Below are positions 43,101-52,170 of a stretch of 64,000 nt of DNA, in pieces. The notes beneath the pieces were generated by a model that saw nothing but the letters and a program-made list of their open reading frames with translations, did no database searches and had not been told where the DNA came from. This DNA is from Rubrobacter_A sp965214435 (GTDB lineage Bacteria > Actinomycetota > Rubrobacteria > Rubrobacterales > Rubrobacteraceae). Location: NCBI GenBank assembly GCA_965214435.1, contig OZ243960.1, positions 3,162,001-3,226,000 on the forward strand, written 5' to 3'. The translations under genes and the position numbers were made by a program. Each line of letters starts with the position of its first letter. Position 1 is the stretch's first letter.

Positions 43101-43885
43101 AGGAGTACCGCCAGCGCGAGTACGGCGACTACCAGACCGGGCGCGAGCGCATCCCGGAACCGGAACCGCAGTTCCCGGTAGCGGGTCCGGCCCTCGCCAC
43201 CCTTGTAGCCGCGGCTCTCCATAGCCTCGGCAAGCTCGTCGGCCCGCCGGAATACGCCTACCGTAATGGGTACCAGGACCGGCACGATCGCCCGTCCGCG
43301 CTGCAAGAGGCTTCCTTCAGAGAAATCCGCCCCGCGGGTTGCCTGAGCTTTTATTACTTTTTCGGCTTCATCGTGCAGGGTAGGAATAAAGCGTAGCGCT
43401 ATGGTCGTCATCATCGCTACCTCGTGCACCGGAAACCGCAGGCGTCGCAGCGGGGAGAGCAGGTCTTCAAGGCCGTCGGCCAGCGACAGAGACGGGGTTG
43501 TGGCTGCGAGCAAGCCCGCGGCACACACGAGCAGGAGTATCCGCAGCGCGATAAAGAGCCCGAGGCGCACCCCGCCTTCGTGAACCTCGATCACGCCCCA
43601 CTCAAAGAGCAGTGCTCCCCGCCGCACAAAGAGCACCTGGAACAGCGCCGCAAACGCCACGATAAATATTACCGGCCGCAAGAGCCGCAGAAAGGTGCGA
43701 AACGGTATGTGGCTAGCTACCACAAGCGCCGCGAGCGCAACCCCGACCACAAGAAATCCCCTGTACGAGTCGACCAGGAGCAACCCGGCTACCGTGAGTC
43801 CCGTGGATACTATCTTCGAGCGGGGATCCAGGCTGTGCACGGACGACGAGACCGGATAAAACTGTCCTATGCTCCGGCTACCCAT
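43097..43885 (-). CDS. ecfT: ECF transporter transmembrane protein EcfT
   Basis: 262 aa membrane coupling subunit linking substrate-binding S components to the two ATPases. About six helices, and the two Ala-Arg-Gly-like coupling motifs (QATRGAD and AMESRGYKGG). Part of ecfA1-ecfA2-ecfT-truA downstream of rplQ, as in many Gram-positive genomes. No S component is encoded here, so it is probably a shared group II module. Confidence 0.94.
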   Translation of the reverse strand: MGSRSIGQFYPVSSSVHSLDPRSKIVSTGLTVAGLLLVDSYRGFLVVGVALAALVVASHIPFRTFLRLLRPVIFIVAFAALFQVLFVRRGALLFEWGVIEVHEGGVRLGLFIALRILLLVCAAGLLAATTPSLSLADGLEDLLSPLRRLRFPVHEVAMMTTIALRFIPTLHDEAEKVIKAQATRGADFSEGSLLQRGRAIVPVLVPITVGVFRRADELAEAMESRGYKGGEGRTRYRELRFRFRDALAPGLVVAVLALAVLL

Positions 43886-43895
43886 CGGCTACCGG

Positions 43896-44711
43896 CTAGC
43901 CTTTTAGCGCGGACCTTAGGGCGGCCAGCGTCTCCTTGTAGGTTACCGGGCGTCCTATGTCCGGACAGAACTCCCGGACGAGCGCCGCCACCCGGACCGT
44001 CGTCGGGGCGCTGGAGAGGTCTTTGTAAAACACCTCCGCCGGTGTACCCACGGCCCGCACCCGGCCGTCTTCGAGCAGACAGACCCGGTCGGCGACCTCT
44101 GCGACCTCGTCCAGGTCGTGGGAGACGATGACGACCGCCGTGCCCCGCGCTTTGAGGTCTTGTATAACCCCGAGGAGATCCCGCCTCGCGAGCGGGTCGA
44201 GGCCCGCGGTCGGCTCATCTAACACCAGCACCTCCGGCCTCATCGCCAGAACCCCGGAGATCGCCACCCGCCGCGCCTCCCCCCCGGAGAGCGTATACGG
44301 AGCCCGGTGCGTCAGATGCTCTACCCCGAGCGTCCCGAGCGACTCGCGGACCCTTTCTCGCACCTCGGATTCCCCGAGCCCGAACCTCCGCGGGCCAAAC
44401 GCCACGTCCTCCTCCACCCTCCCGGCAAAGAGCGCCTGCTCCGGAAACTGAAAGACGAGGCCGACCCGCTGCCGGAGCCCGCTTTTTCTTAGTTTCGTGG
44501 CGTCCACACCGTCTACGGTTACCGTACCACCCGTCGGCGTGAGCAGCAGGTTCAGGTGCTGGACGAGCGTGCTCTTCCCAGAGCCCGTGCCGCCGACTAC
44601 TCCGAGTACCTCCTCGGGCTCTACGGATAGCGAGACCCCGCGCAGCGCCACCTTTTCGAAAGCGGTTCCCGGGGAGTAGACGTGCGTCACCTCGTGCAGC
44701 TTTATCTTCAC
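43896..44711 (-). CDS. ecfA2: ECF transporter ATPase EcfA2
   Basis: 271 aa. Walker A GGTGSGKST, signature LSGGEARRVAISG, Walker B VLVLDEPTAGLD, switch His in VSHDLDE. Couples ATP hydrolysis to vitamin or metal uptake with EcfA1 and EcfT. Its start overlaps the ecfA1 stop by four bases. Confidence 0.95.
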   Translation of the reverse strand: MKIKLHEVTHVYSPGTAFEKVALRGVSLSVEPEEVLGVVGGTGSGKSTLVQHLNLLLTPTGGTVTVDGVDATKLRKSGLRQRVGLVFQFPEQALFAGRVEEDVAFGPRRFGLGESEVRERVRESLGTLGVEHLTHRAPYTLSGGEARRVAISGVLAMRPEVLVLDEPTAGLDPLARRDLLGVIQDLKARGTAVVIVSHDLDEVAEVADRVCLLEDGRVRAVGTPAEVFYKDLSSAPTTVRVAALVREFCPDIGRPVTYKETLAALRSALKG

Positions 44712-45508
44712 GGAGCATTCACTCCCAAGCGTTCCGCAAGGGCTTCCGCGAGCTCTTCCGGCGTCCAGCAGCCACCGAGACCGAGGTCGGCCGCGAGCCG
44801 GAGCCCGGGCGGCAGGACGAGCCGATTCCGTTGCATAAACTCGGCATCGGAGAGCAGGGCTCCGGGGTCGCCGTCGGCCACGAGCTTTCCGCCGTTCAGT
44901 ACGAAAAGCCGGTCGGCGTCAAAGACTTCGTCCAGGTGGTGGGTCACGTGTAAGATGGTCTTCTCTCCCCTGAACGCCCGCACCCGGTCGAGCACCTCCC
45001 GCCGGCCGGCGGGCTCCAGCATCGAGGTCGGTTCGTCTAACACCAAAATCTCGGGGTTCACGGCTAGGAGTCCGGCGAGCGCCACCCGCTGTTTTTCGCC
45101 ACCGGAGAGGCTGCCCGGCTCCCGGCGCTCATAGCCCGTGAGTCCGACGGCTTCTATGGCCGCCGCCACCCGCTCCCGCATCTCCTCCCGAGATACCCCG
45201 AGGTTCTCCAACCCGAACGCCACATCATCTTCGACAAAAGGAGCTACAAGCCCGTTCTCCGGGTTCTGAAAAAGGACTCCGACTTTTTTCCGTACTTCAT
45301 AAGGCTCTTGCGCCGGGTCCCGCCCCGCCACGGATACCGCCCCTTCATCCGTTTGAAGGAGACCGTCTAAAAGCCGGACGAGCGTGGACTTACCGCCGCC
45401 GTTAGGCCCGACGACGCCCGCGTACTCCCCGGACTGGAGGCTAAAGCTTACGTCCGACAGCGCCGGCTCTTCCGCCCCGGGATACGAGTACGTCAGATTT
45501 TGGCACAG
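44708..45508 (-). CDS. ecfA1: ECF transporter ATPase EcfA1, non-standard start
   Basis: About 266 aa. Walker A GPNGGGKST near residue 40, signature SLSGGEKQRVALA and Walker B ILVLDEPTSML. The homologous N-terminus (NLTYSYPGAEEPALSDV) lies upstream of any in-frame ATG, GTG or TTG; those begin only at 45331, after Walker A. The likely start is CTG at 45508 or ATC at 45514. No ribosome site; a hairpin ends directly before it. A one-base error or a rare start codon is possible. Confidence 0.8.
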   Translation of the reverse strand: MCQNLTYSYPGAEEPALSDVSFSLQSGEYAGVVGPNGGGKSTLVRLLDGLLQTDEGAVSVAGRDPAQEPYEVRKKVGVLFQNPENGLVAPFVEDDVAFGLENLGVSREEMRERVAAAIEAVGLTGYERREPGSLSGGEKQRVALAGLLAVNPEILVLDEPTSMLEPAGRREVLDRVRAFRGEKTILHVTHHLDEVFDADRLFVLNGGKLVADGDPGALLSDAEFMQRNRLVLPPGLRLAADLGLGGCWTPEELAEALAERLGVNAP

Positions 45509-45515
45509 AACGATC

Positions 45516-45539
45516 GGGGGTCCGCCGCGGCGGACCCCC
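45516..45539 (-). terminator. GC palindrome after rplQ
   Basis: GGGGGTCCGCCG followed by its perfect complement, 12 pairs with no loop bases, 32 bases after the rplQ stop. It abuts the probable ecfA1 start, so it may attenuate transcription into the ECF genes. Confidence 0.65.
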
Positions 45540-45571
45540 AGAGTAGTGCTATCTTTCCGGGGGGTTACAGG

Positions 45572-45943
45572 CTACTTCCCGTCGAGCTCGTAGTTGACCA
45601 GTTCCAGGTAAGCCGTTTCGGCCCCGTCACCGAGGCGCGGCCCGATCCGGATGATCCTGGTGTACCCCGAGTTGCGGTCGTCGAGGTCCGGGGCGACGTC
45701 CTCAAAGAGCTTGCGGACAACGGTTTTGTCCTTGACGACTTTTACCGCCTGCCGTCTCGCGTGCAGGTCGTCCTTTTTCGCCGTGGTTATGAGCTTGTCC
45801 ACGACGCTGCGGACTTCCTTGGCCTTGGGGACGGTGGTCTTTATGCGGCCGTGCCGGATTACCTGTCCGGCCATGGTACCGAGCATGAGCTTCCGGTGCT
45901 GGGCCTCGCGGCCGAGTTTCCGACCCCTTCTAGCGTGCCTCAT
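45572..45943 (-). CDS. rplQ: 50S ribosomal protein L17
   Basis: 123 aa from ATG at 45943 (MRHARRGRKLGR, the normal start of the family). It lies 14 bases inside rpoA with GAGGGTGG as the ribosome site. Last ribosomal gene of the alpha operon. Confidence 0.96.
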   Translation of the reverse strand: MRHARRGRKLGREAQHRKLMLGTMAGQVIRHGRIKTTVPKAKEVRSVVDKLITTAKKDDLHARRQAVKVVKDKTVVRKLFEDVAPDLDDRNSGYTRIIRIGPRLGDGAETAYLELVNYELDGK

Positions 45944-46877
45944 ATTCACCACCCTCGCTTTCTAGCTGATACCCGTACTCGGTGAGCTTCGAGCGGATCT
46001 CGTCCACGCTCTTCATCCCGAGGTTCCGGATGTTCATCAACTCTTCCTCGGTCATGGTCGCGAGCTGGCCGATAGTATCTACCCCCTCGCGCTTGAGGCA
46101 GTTATATGAACGGACCGTTAGCTCCAGATCCTCTACCGCCCGCTCGTCGTTTATTACGGTCCGGTTGACTCTCCCGCGGGTTTCGGTTTTCACACCTTCG
46201 TACCCGTCCATGAAAAGCCCGAGTATGTCCGTGAGTTGCCGCGAAGCTTCCTGCAGCGCCTGCCGGGGCTCGATGCGCCCGTCGGTGAATACCTCCATGG
46301 AAAGCGAGTCGAGGTCCGTCCGCGAACCCGCCCGGGTCTCGGAGACCGTGTAGTTAACCCGCTGAACCGGCGAGAACAGCGAGTCTATGGCGATCACACC
46401 TATAGGGTCCGCATCGCTCTTGTTCTGCTCGGCCCGCACGTAGCCCTGTCCTTTTTCGACGGTCAGACGCATCTCCAAGCGTCCGCCCTCCGAAACGCTG
46501 GCGATGTACGTGTCGGGGTCTATGACCTCCACGTCCGCCTTGAGCTCGATGTCGGCGGCCGTCACTTGCGCCGGGCCGTCCTTGGAAATCTCAAGCTCTA
46601 TCGGCTCTTCGCGCTCCAACTGGAACTTGAGCTCTTTTATGTTGAGGATGAGATCCACTACATCCTCTTTGACCCCTGGGACGGTCGAGAACTCGTGCGA
46701 CACGCCCTCGACCCGGATCTTGGTCGCCGCAGCCCCCGGAAGCCCCGAGAGCATTACCCGCCGCAAGGAGTTACCTAAAGTGTGCCCGAGTCCCCGCGGC
46801 AACGGCTCGGCCACGAATACTGCCCGCCGCTCGTCTTCTTGCTCCACCCTGAACCTGGGCGGGGCGATATCTAGCAT
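45930..46877 (-). CDS. rpoA: RNA polymerase alpha subunit
   Basis: 315 aa. N-terminal dimerisation domain (GHTLGNSLRRVMLSGLPG) and C-terminal domain with the helix-hairpin-helix LKREGVDTIGQLATMTEEEL and LGMKSVDEIRSKL, which contacts UP elements and activators. Start is at ATG 46877; a TTG at 46883 or GTG at 46892 are alternatives since the ribosome site is weak. Confidence 0.96.
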   Translation of the reverse strand: MLDIAPPRFRVEQEDERRAVFVAEPLPRGLGHTLGNSLRRVMLSGLPGAAATKIRVEGVSHEFSTVPGVKEDVVDLILNIKELKFQLEREEPIELEISKDGPAQVTAADIELKADVEVIDPDTYIASVSEGGRLEMRLTVEKGQGYVRAEQNKSDADPIGVIAIDSLFSPVQRVNYTVSETRAGSRTDLDSLSMEVFTDGRIEPRQALQEASRQLTDILGLFMDGYEGVKTETRGRVNRTVINDERAVEDLELTVRSYNCLKREGVDTIGQLATMTEEELMNIRNLGMKSVDEIRSKLTEYGYQLESEGGEYEAR

Positions 46878-46936
46878 CGTCAAAGCTACCACCTGCTGTG
46901 TCTAATAATTACTGTGTATAGGATTCCCGGGTTCGC

Positions 46937-47539
46937 CTACCGGCTGTAGAACTCGATAATGAGTTGCTCTTCGACCGGAGTGTCGATCTCGTCCCGGCTC
47001 GGCGTGTGCAACAGCCTTCCGGTAAAGTTCTCGTGGTCGGCCTCCAGCCACGGCGGAACCGCCACGACCTGCTCGGCGGCCTCGTTTATCGGCTCCAACC
47101 TCCGGGACTTCTCCCGGACCGTAAGTACGTCTCCCGGCTTTAGTATCGCCGACGGTATATCGTGCTTGCGCCCGTTTAGCTGGAAGTGCCCGTGCCCGAC
47201 GAGCTGCCGTGCCTGCGGCCGGCTGGTCGCAAAGCCCATCCGGTAGACTACATTGTCCATCCTGAGCTCCATGAGCCGCAGAAGGTTCTCACCGGTAACG
47301 CCCTGCATCCGGGTTGCCCGCTCGTACGCCCGTGCGAACTGTTTCTCAGATACCCCGTAGTACCACCGGGCCTTCTGCTTTTCGAGAAGCCGGACGCCGT
47401 ACTCCGTCTGGCGCTGCCGGCCCCGGCCATGTTCTCCCGGCGGATACGGCTTGCGCTCCAGCGGGTTTTTCCGCATCGAGGAGAGCATCACCCCCGCTCG
47501 CCGGTCCCGCCGACCTCTCGGTCCCAAATAACGTGCCAC
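46937..47539 (-). CDS. rpsD: 30S ribosomal protein S4, cysteine-free type
   Basis: 200 aa. S4 domain with LRMDNVVYRMGFA and RQLVGHGHFQLNG. The N-terminus (YLGPRGRRDRRAG) lacks the zinc cysteines of the C+ form, unlike the zinc-bearing S14 and L36 in this window. Confidence 0.97.
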   Translation of the reverse strand: MARYLGPRGRRDRRAGVMLSSMRKNPLERKPYPPGEHGRGRQRQTEYGVRLLEKQKARWYYGVSEKQFARAYERATRMQGVTGENLLRLMELRMDNVVYRMGFATSRPQARQLVGHGHFQLNGRKHDIPSAILKPGDVLTVREKSRRLEPINEAAEQVVAVPPWLEADHENFTGRLLHTPSRDEIDTPVEEQLIIEFYSR

Positions 47540-47590
47540 TAATACTCCTCTCTCGATACTAACTACCCATAACCGGGGGGCTAGCTTAGA

Positions 47591-48004
47591 CTACCCCCGG
47601 CGGCGCTTCGGCGGCCTTACCCCGTTGTGCGGCTGGCCGGTCACGTCCCGGATGCCGAGCACCTCTATTCCCATCGCCTGGAACGTACGGGCGGCCATGT
47701 CCCGGCCCGAGCCGTGGCCCTTGACCTCGATGTCGACCCGCCGGACGCCCTGGTCCATCGCCTTGTTCGCGACGCTCTCGGCGGTCATCTGGGCGGCGTA
47801 CGGCGTGCTCTTGCGGCTCCCCCGGAAACCCAGAGCGCCCGCCGACTCCCAGGCTATGACGTTGCCTTCCTGGTCGGAGACCGACACGATGGTGTTGTTG
47901 AAGGAGCTTTTTATGTGCACCACGCCGGTCGTTACGTTCTTGCGGACCTTCCGGCGGCTCCTCGACCCTCCCCGGGTACGCTGTTGCTGGCGTTGACGAC
48001 CCAT
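47591..48004 (-). CDS. rpsK: 30S ribosomal protein S11
   Basis: 137 aa; GVVHIKSSFNNTIVSVSD and the C-terminal PHNGVRPPKRRRG are intact. Directly follows rpsM. Confidence 0.98.
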   Translation of the reverse strand: MGRQRQQQRTRGGSRSRRKVRKNVTTGVVHIKSSFNNTIVSVSDQEGNVIAWESAGALGFRGSRKSTPYAAQMTAESVANKAMDQGVRRVDIEVKGHGSGRDMAARTFQAMGIEVLGIRDVTGQPHNGVRPPKRRRG

Positions 48005-48373
48005 CTACTTCTTCCTCCCGCCTATGGACGGCTTCGGACCCTTGCGCTGCCGGGCGTTGGTCTTCGTGCGCTGCCCGCGCACCGGAAGTCCCCGCCGGTG
48101 ACGGATGCCCCGGTAAGAGCCGATCTCGATTAGCCGCCGGATGTTCTGGTTTGTCTCGCGCCGGAGGTCACCCTCAACCTGTACGTTCTGGTCGATGTAG
48201 GTCCTGATCGACCCGACTTCGCCCTCGGCCAGGTCCCGGATCTTCGTGTTCCGGTCTATACCGGTCTCCCGCACAATCTTACGCGCCGTCGAGTGGCCGA
48301 TACCGAAGATATAGGTCAGTCCTATCTCAACCCGCTTCTCCCTCGGGAGGTCTATTCCCGCTATCCGCGCCAT
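48005..48373 (-). CDS. rpsM: 30S ribosomal protein S13
   Basis: 122 aa; MARIAGIDLPREKRVEIGL start and the RGLPVRGQRTKTNARQRKG tail near the P-site tRNA. Starts one base after the rpmJ stop. Confidence 0.98.
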   Translation of the reverse strand: MARIAGIDLPREKRVEIGLTYIFGIGHSTARKIVRETGIDRNTKIRDLAEGEVGSIRTYIDQNVQVEGDLRRETNQNIRRLIEIGSYRGIRHRRGLPVRGQRTKTNARQRKGPKPSIGGRKK

Positions 48374-48374
48374 A

Positions 48375-48488
48375 CTATCCCTGCCTCTGCTTGTGCCGGG
48401 GGTTCGTGCAGATTACCCGCACCACACCCCGGCGTTTTATTACCTTGCACCGCTCGCATATCGGCTTTACGCTCGCCCGTACTTTCAT
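48375..48488 (-). CDS. rpmJ: 50S ribosomal protein L36, zinc type
   Basis: 37 aa: MKVRASVKPICERCKVIKRR and on to a TAG at 48375. Zinc ligands C11, C14, C27 and H32 are all present. Between infA and rpsM as usual. Confidence 0.96.
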   Translation of the reverse strand: MKVRASVKPICERCKVIKRRGVVRVICTNPRHKQRQG

Positions 48489-48526
48489 ATCGCTGGATCC
48501 TCACTCCTCGTGTTCGTTAAATCCCG

Positions 48527-48748
48527 CTAGGTCCTGAACCTGTAAGTTACCCGCCCCCGGCTGAGGTCATACGGGCTCAACTCGACTTTTACCCGGTCAC
48601 CCGGCAGTATCCGGATGTAGTTCATCCGCATCTTACCCGAGATGTGCGCCAGCACATTATGACCGTTCTCAAGTTCCACCCGGAACTGCGTATTCGGCAA
48701 AGCCTCCGTAACCGTGCCTTCTACTTCTATAACGTCTTCTTTAGCCAA
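48527..48748 (-). CDS. infA: Translation initiation factor IF-1
   Basis: 73 aa S1/OB fold, with VEGTVTEALPNTQFRVEL and HISGKMRMNYIRILPGD. Binds the A site with IF-2 and IF-3 during initiation. It probably has its own promoter at 48818-48846. Confidence 0.98.
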   Translation of the reverse strand: MAKEDVIEVEGTVTEALPNTQFRVELENGHNVLAHISGKMRMNYIRILPGDRVKVELSPYDLSRGRVTYRFRT

Positions 48749-48817
48749 AGGCTCCCTGACTCCTTACGGTTCTCTCGATAGCGCGGCGGGCTCTGCCGCC
48801 GTCAGGACCGACCGATT

Positions 48818-48846
48818 ATCATACCATACGACCACACATTTTCCAG
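48818..48846 (-). promoter_or_regulatory. Internal promoter before infA
   Basis: CTGGAA, 17-base spacer with a TGG extended -10, then TATGAT; a GGCGG/CCGCC hairpin follows in the leader. Lets infA-rpmJ-rpsM-rpsK-rpsD-rpoA-rplQ be transcribed separately from secY-adk-map. Confidence 0.5.
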
Positions 48847-48851
48847 GGCGT

Positions 48852-49619
48852 TCATTCCTCCGTGAGCACCCACGGCCCGTTTTCCGTGACGGCGACGGTA
48901 TGCTCGTAGTGCGCGGCGAGCGAGCCGTCTACGGTGTAAATGGACCAGCCATCGGAGTCATCCATCCAGATTTCGTAGTCTCCGAGCGTGATCATGGGTT
49001 CTATGGCGAACGTCATACCGGGCAGCAACCTCGTCCCGGTACCGGGACGGCCGTAGTTCGGGATTTGCGGGTCCTCGTGCATATTACGCCCGACCCCGTG
49101 AGACACCAGGTCCCGGATCACCCCGTAGCCCCGGGACTCTGCCAGACTTTGTATGGCGTATCCGATATCCCCGAGCCTCTTGCCCATCCGGGCCTGGTCC
49201 AACGCCTCCGAAAGACACTGCTGAGTCGTGTCGAGAAGCCCTTCAACGTCCTCCGCGACGTCCCCAACCCGGACGGTGGTCGCGCTGTCGGTAACAAAGC
49301 CCTCGAAGCGTGTGCCCACGTCGATCGAGATAATATCGCCGTCTTTCAGACGGTCGGCGCTCGGGATGCCGTGCACGATCATCGCGTTCGGCGAGGCGCA
49401 GATAGAAGCCGGGAAGTTTGGAGCGCCCGGAGACCCTGGAAAACCCTTGAACTCCGGCTTACCGCCCCGCTCCCGGATATATTCCTCGGCCATCCGGTCC
49501 AACTCCGAAGTCTTAACCCCGTCCCGGACGTTTTCGGATAGCATCTTCAGGCAGCCAGCCGTAATGCGGCCACCCTCCCGCATGACCTCCAATTCGCCGC
49601 GGCTCTTACGGACGATCAC
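48852..49619 (-). CDS. map: Methionine aminopeptidase, type I
   Basis: 255 aa. Removes the initiator methionine. Metal ligands in SIDVGTRFEGFVTDSATT (two Asp), HGVGRNMHEDP (His), and Glu in FAIEPM. Next to adk as in many Gram-positive spc operons. Confidence 0.97.
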   Translation of the reverse strand: MIVRKSRGELEVMREGGRITAGCLKMLSENVRDGVKTSELDRMAEEYIRERGGKPEFKGFPGSPGAPNFPASICASPNAMIVHGIPSADRLKDGDIISIDVGTRFEGFVTDSATTVRVGDVAEDVEGLLDTTQQCLSEALDQARMGKRLGDIGYAIQSLAESRGYGVIRDLVSHGVGRNMHEDPQIPNYGRPGTGTRLLPGMTFAIEPMITLGDYEIWMDDSDGWSIYTVDGSLAAHYEHTVAVTENGPWVLTEE

Positions 49620-49621
49620 GG

Positions 49622-50251
49622 TTACTTCTCTCCCAACGCCTGCAATACCTCTTCGGTAATCTCCTGGATTCCCCGGTTCGCATCCACGGTGACGAGGAGG
49701 TCTCTATCTCCGTAGTAATCTTTCAGCGGCTCTGTGTGCTCGTGGTAGATTTCCAACCGGCGGCGAATAGCGTCTTCCTGGTCATCCTCGCGCTGGATAA
49801 ACGGCCCTTCGTCCTCACCGTCTTCCGGCGGCGGATCGTGTTCGACGTGGTAGATATTGCCGGTAGACTCGCTCTGACGGCGGCCGGAGAGCCTTTCCAC
49901 GAGCGCGTCGTCCGGTGCTTCCAGGGCCACCGCTGCGTCTAGCTTGATCCCGGATTCTCCGAGCGCCTCGTCGAGCGCCTTGGCCTGAGCCTCGTTGCGG
50001 GGAAAGCCGTCCAGTAGCCAGTCATCGTTCTGCTCCAGGTACGGACGGGTCATCTCGATGATGATCTCGTCCGGAACCAACTCACCCCGGTCGTTATAGT
50101 CCTTTATCTGCCGGCCAAGCTCGGTATCCTCGCTGATCTCAGCTCGTACCAAGTCGCCGGTAGCGATGTGCTCCGCCCCGGTCTCTTTGGAGATTCTCTG
50201 TGCCTGCGTCCCTTTTCCGGCCCCCTGCGGACCGAGCAGTACGACTCTCAT
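49622..50251 (-). CDS. adk: Adenylate kinase
   Basis: 209 aa. P-loop GPQGAGKGTQAQ; NMP-binding DGFPRNEAQAKAL. The LID region is long and acidic (HVEHDPPPEDGEDEG) and lacks the zinc cysteines seen in many Gram-positives. Overlaps secY by four bases. Confidence 0.96.
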   Translation of the reverse strand: MRVVLLGPQGAGKGTQAQRISKETGAEHIATGDLVRAEISEDTELGRQIKDYNDRGELVPDEIIIEMTRPYLEQNDDWLLDGFPRNEAQAKALDEALGESGIKLDAAVALEAPDDALVERLSGRRQSESTGNIYHVEHDPPPEDGEDEGPFIQREDDQEDAIRRRLEIYHEHTEPLKDYYGDRDLLVTVDANRGIQEITEEVLQALGEK

Positions 50252-51519
50252 TTCTTTTTCAAGAACCCTTCGTAGTTGCGCATCATAAGCTGGCTTTCAA
50301 GCTGGCGAACCGTGTCCAGCGACACGCCGACCACGATCAGTATCGAGGTACCACCGAGAAAGATGTTCGTGTTCAGCGCCCCGGTGATCAGGTACGGCAC
50401 CACCGCGATGGCCGCCAGGAAAAACGCGCCGAAGAGGGTGATCCTGGTCAAAACTCCGTTCAGGTACACCGCTGTCGGCTGCCCCGGACGGATGCCCGGC
50501 ACGTAGCCGCCACTCTTTTTGAGGTTGTCGGCGTGCTCTATCGGGTTGAATTGCACCGCCGTGTAGAAGTACGTGAACATGATAATCAGCGCGCCGAACA
50601 GGATCAGGTACGGCGGTTGTCCGGGCTCGAAAAAGCCTGCGATGCTCGCGAGTATACCTTCCTCACCCCCGGCCATCTGCCCGAGAACCACCGGGAAGAG
50701 TAGCAGCGAGGAGGCGAAGATGATCGGGATCACCCCGGCCATGTTCACCTTGAGCGGCAGGTACGTCGTCCCGCCCTGGCTCATCCGGCGGCCGACCTGA
50801 CGCTTGGCGTAGGTGATCGGGATGCGCCGCTGTCCCTCGTTCACAAAGACTATCGCCGTGACGATGAGCAGCGCCAGGATGGCTAGGATCACCATAAGCA
50901 GGATGTCGCCCCCCTCGATAAGCGACCGAATGGCGTTCGGGGCTTGCGAGATAATAGCGGCGGAGATTATCAGCGAGATGCCATTTCCCAAGCCCCGCTG
51001 GGTTATAAGCTCCCCAAGCCACATGATCAGCATCACGCCCGTGGTTAGCGTGAGGACTATGAGGAACACGTCCACCGCCGTCGAGCCGGAAAGTACGGCT
51101 CCGGTCGCCCCCGAGCGCAGGTAGATCACCAGCGCTATCGACTGCACGAACGCGAGCGTCAGCGTGAAGTACCGGGTGTACTGAGTTATCTTCTGTTGTC
51201 CGGTCTCGCCTTCTTTAGAGAGTTCCTGCAACCGCGGTATCGCCACCGTCATTAGCTGCATCACGATGGCCGCCGTGATGTACGGCATGATCCCTAGCGC
51301 GAACACGGACAGGTTGTTAAACGCCCCGCCGGTAAATGCCGAAAACAGACCCGTGATCGCGTTGTCCCCAACCCCGGCGCCCTGGGCGAGCACCTCCCGG
51401 TTTACACCGGGCAGCGGCACAAACGCCCCGAGCCGGTACAGCGCGATCATGGCCGCCGTGAACATGAGCTTTGCCCGCAGTTCGGGTATCCGCCAGGCGT
51501 TTCCTAGGGCTCCTAACAT
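50248..51519 (-). CDS. secY: Protein translocase subunit SecY
   Basis: 423 aa with ten expected membrane helices; PLPGVNREV plug region and IPIIFASSLL helix. Channel of the Sec pathway. Lies between rplO and adk. Confidence 0.97.
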   Translation of the reverse strand: MLGALGNAWRIPELRAKLMFTAAMIALYRLGAFVPLPGVNREVLAQGAGVGDNAITGLFSAFTGGAFNNLSVFALGIMPYITAAIVMQLMTVAIPRLQELSKEGETGQQKITQYTRYFTLTLAFVQSIALVIYLRSGATGAVLSGSTAVDVFLIVLTLTTGVMLIMWLGELITQRGLGNGISLIISAAIISQAPNAIRSLIEGGDILLMVILAILALLIVTAIVFVNEGQRRIPITYAKRQVGRRMSQGGTTYLPLKVNMAGVIPIIFASSLLLFPVVLGQMAGGEEGILASIAGFFEPGQPPYLILFGALIIMFTYFYTAVQFNPIEHADNLKKSGGYVPGIRPGQPTAVYLNGVLTRITLFGAFFLAAIAVVPYLITGALNTNIFLGGTSILIVVGVSLDTVRQLESQLMMRNYEGFLKKK

Positions 51520-51523
51520 ATGT

Positions 51524-51985
51524 TTAGCGCTCCAATATCTCGACGCTCCCGCCGGCTGCCTCTATCTTCTGCCGGGCCGGTCCGGAGAACGCGTGGACCT
51601 TTACCGTAACCGCGCGGTCAATCTCCCCGTCCCCGAGGATCTTGACCATCACGTCCTTTTTCCCAACGAGCCCCGCGGCCCGCAACTCCTCGACTCCTAT
51701 GTTATCACCCGGGACTTCAGCTAGCTCCCAGACGTTTACCGGTTCGTAGACCTTTGGCCGGGCTACGGTGTGCCGCCCCCGAGCCTCGCCCTTGAGCCGC
51801 GGCAGCCGGCGCTGGATCGGCATCTGCCCGCCCTCGTAGTTCGGGTTCGCGCCGGTCCCCGAGCGGGCACCGGCGCCCTTGTGTCCCCGGCCGGAAGTCT
51901 TTCCGGTCCCGGAGCCTTTACCCCGGCCGATCCGCTTGCGCTCTTTGTTCGAGCCGGGGGCCGGCGATAGTTCGTTCAGCCTCAC
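51524..51985 (-). CDS. rplO: 50S ribosomal protein L15
   Basis: 153 aa; RIGRGKGSGTGKTSGRGHKG basic N-terminus and GGQMPIQRRLPRLKG. Overlaps rpmD by four bases. Confidence 0.98.
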   Translation of the reverse strand: MRLNELSPAPGSNKERKRIGRGKGSGTGKTSGRGHKGAGARSGTGANPNYEGGQMPIQRRLPRLKGEARGRHTVARPKVYEPVNVWELAEVPGDNIGVEELRAAGLVGKKDVMVKILGDGEIDRAVTVKVHAFSGPARQKIEAAGGSVEILER

Positions 51986-52170
51986 TGCCCTTCAACCTCC
52001 TCGACCTTTACCAGGTGCTGCACTTTGTTGACCATGCCGCGCACCTGCGGCGTGTCCTCGTGCACCCGCGAGTCCCGAATGCGCTTGAGCCCGAGAGCCC
52101 GCACCGTCCGCTTGTGCCCTTCGAGGGAGCCTATCGTGCTCCTGACCTGCGTAACTTTTATGGGTGTCAT
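51982..52170 (-). CDS. rpmD: 50S ribosomal protein L30
   Basis: 62 aa; VTQVRSTIGSLEGHKRTVRALGLKRI is typical. Overlaps both rplO and rpsE by four bases. Confidence 0.97.
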   Translation of the reverse strand: MTPIKVTQVRSTIGSLEGHKRTVRALGLKRIRDSRVHEDTPQVRGMVNKVQHLVKVEEVEGQ

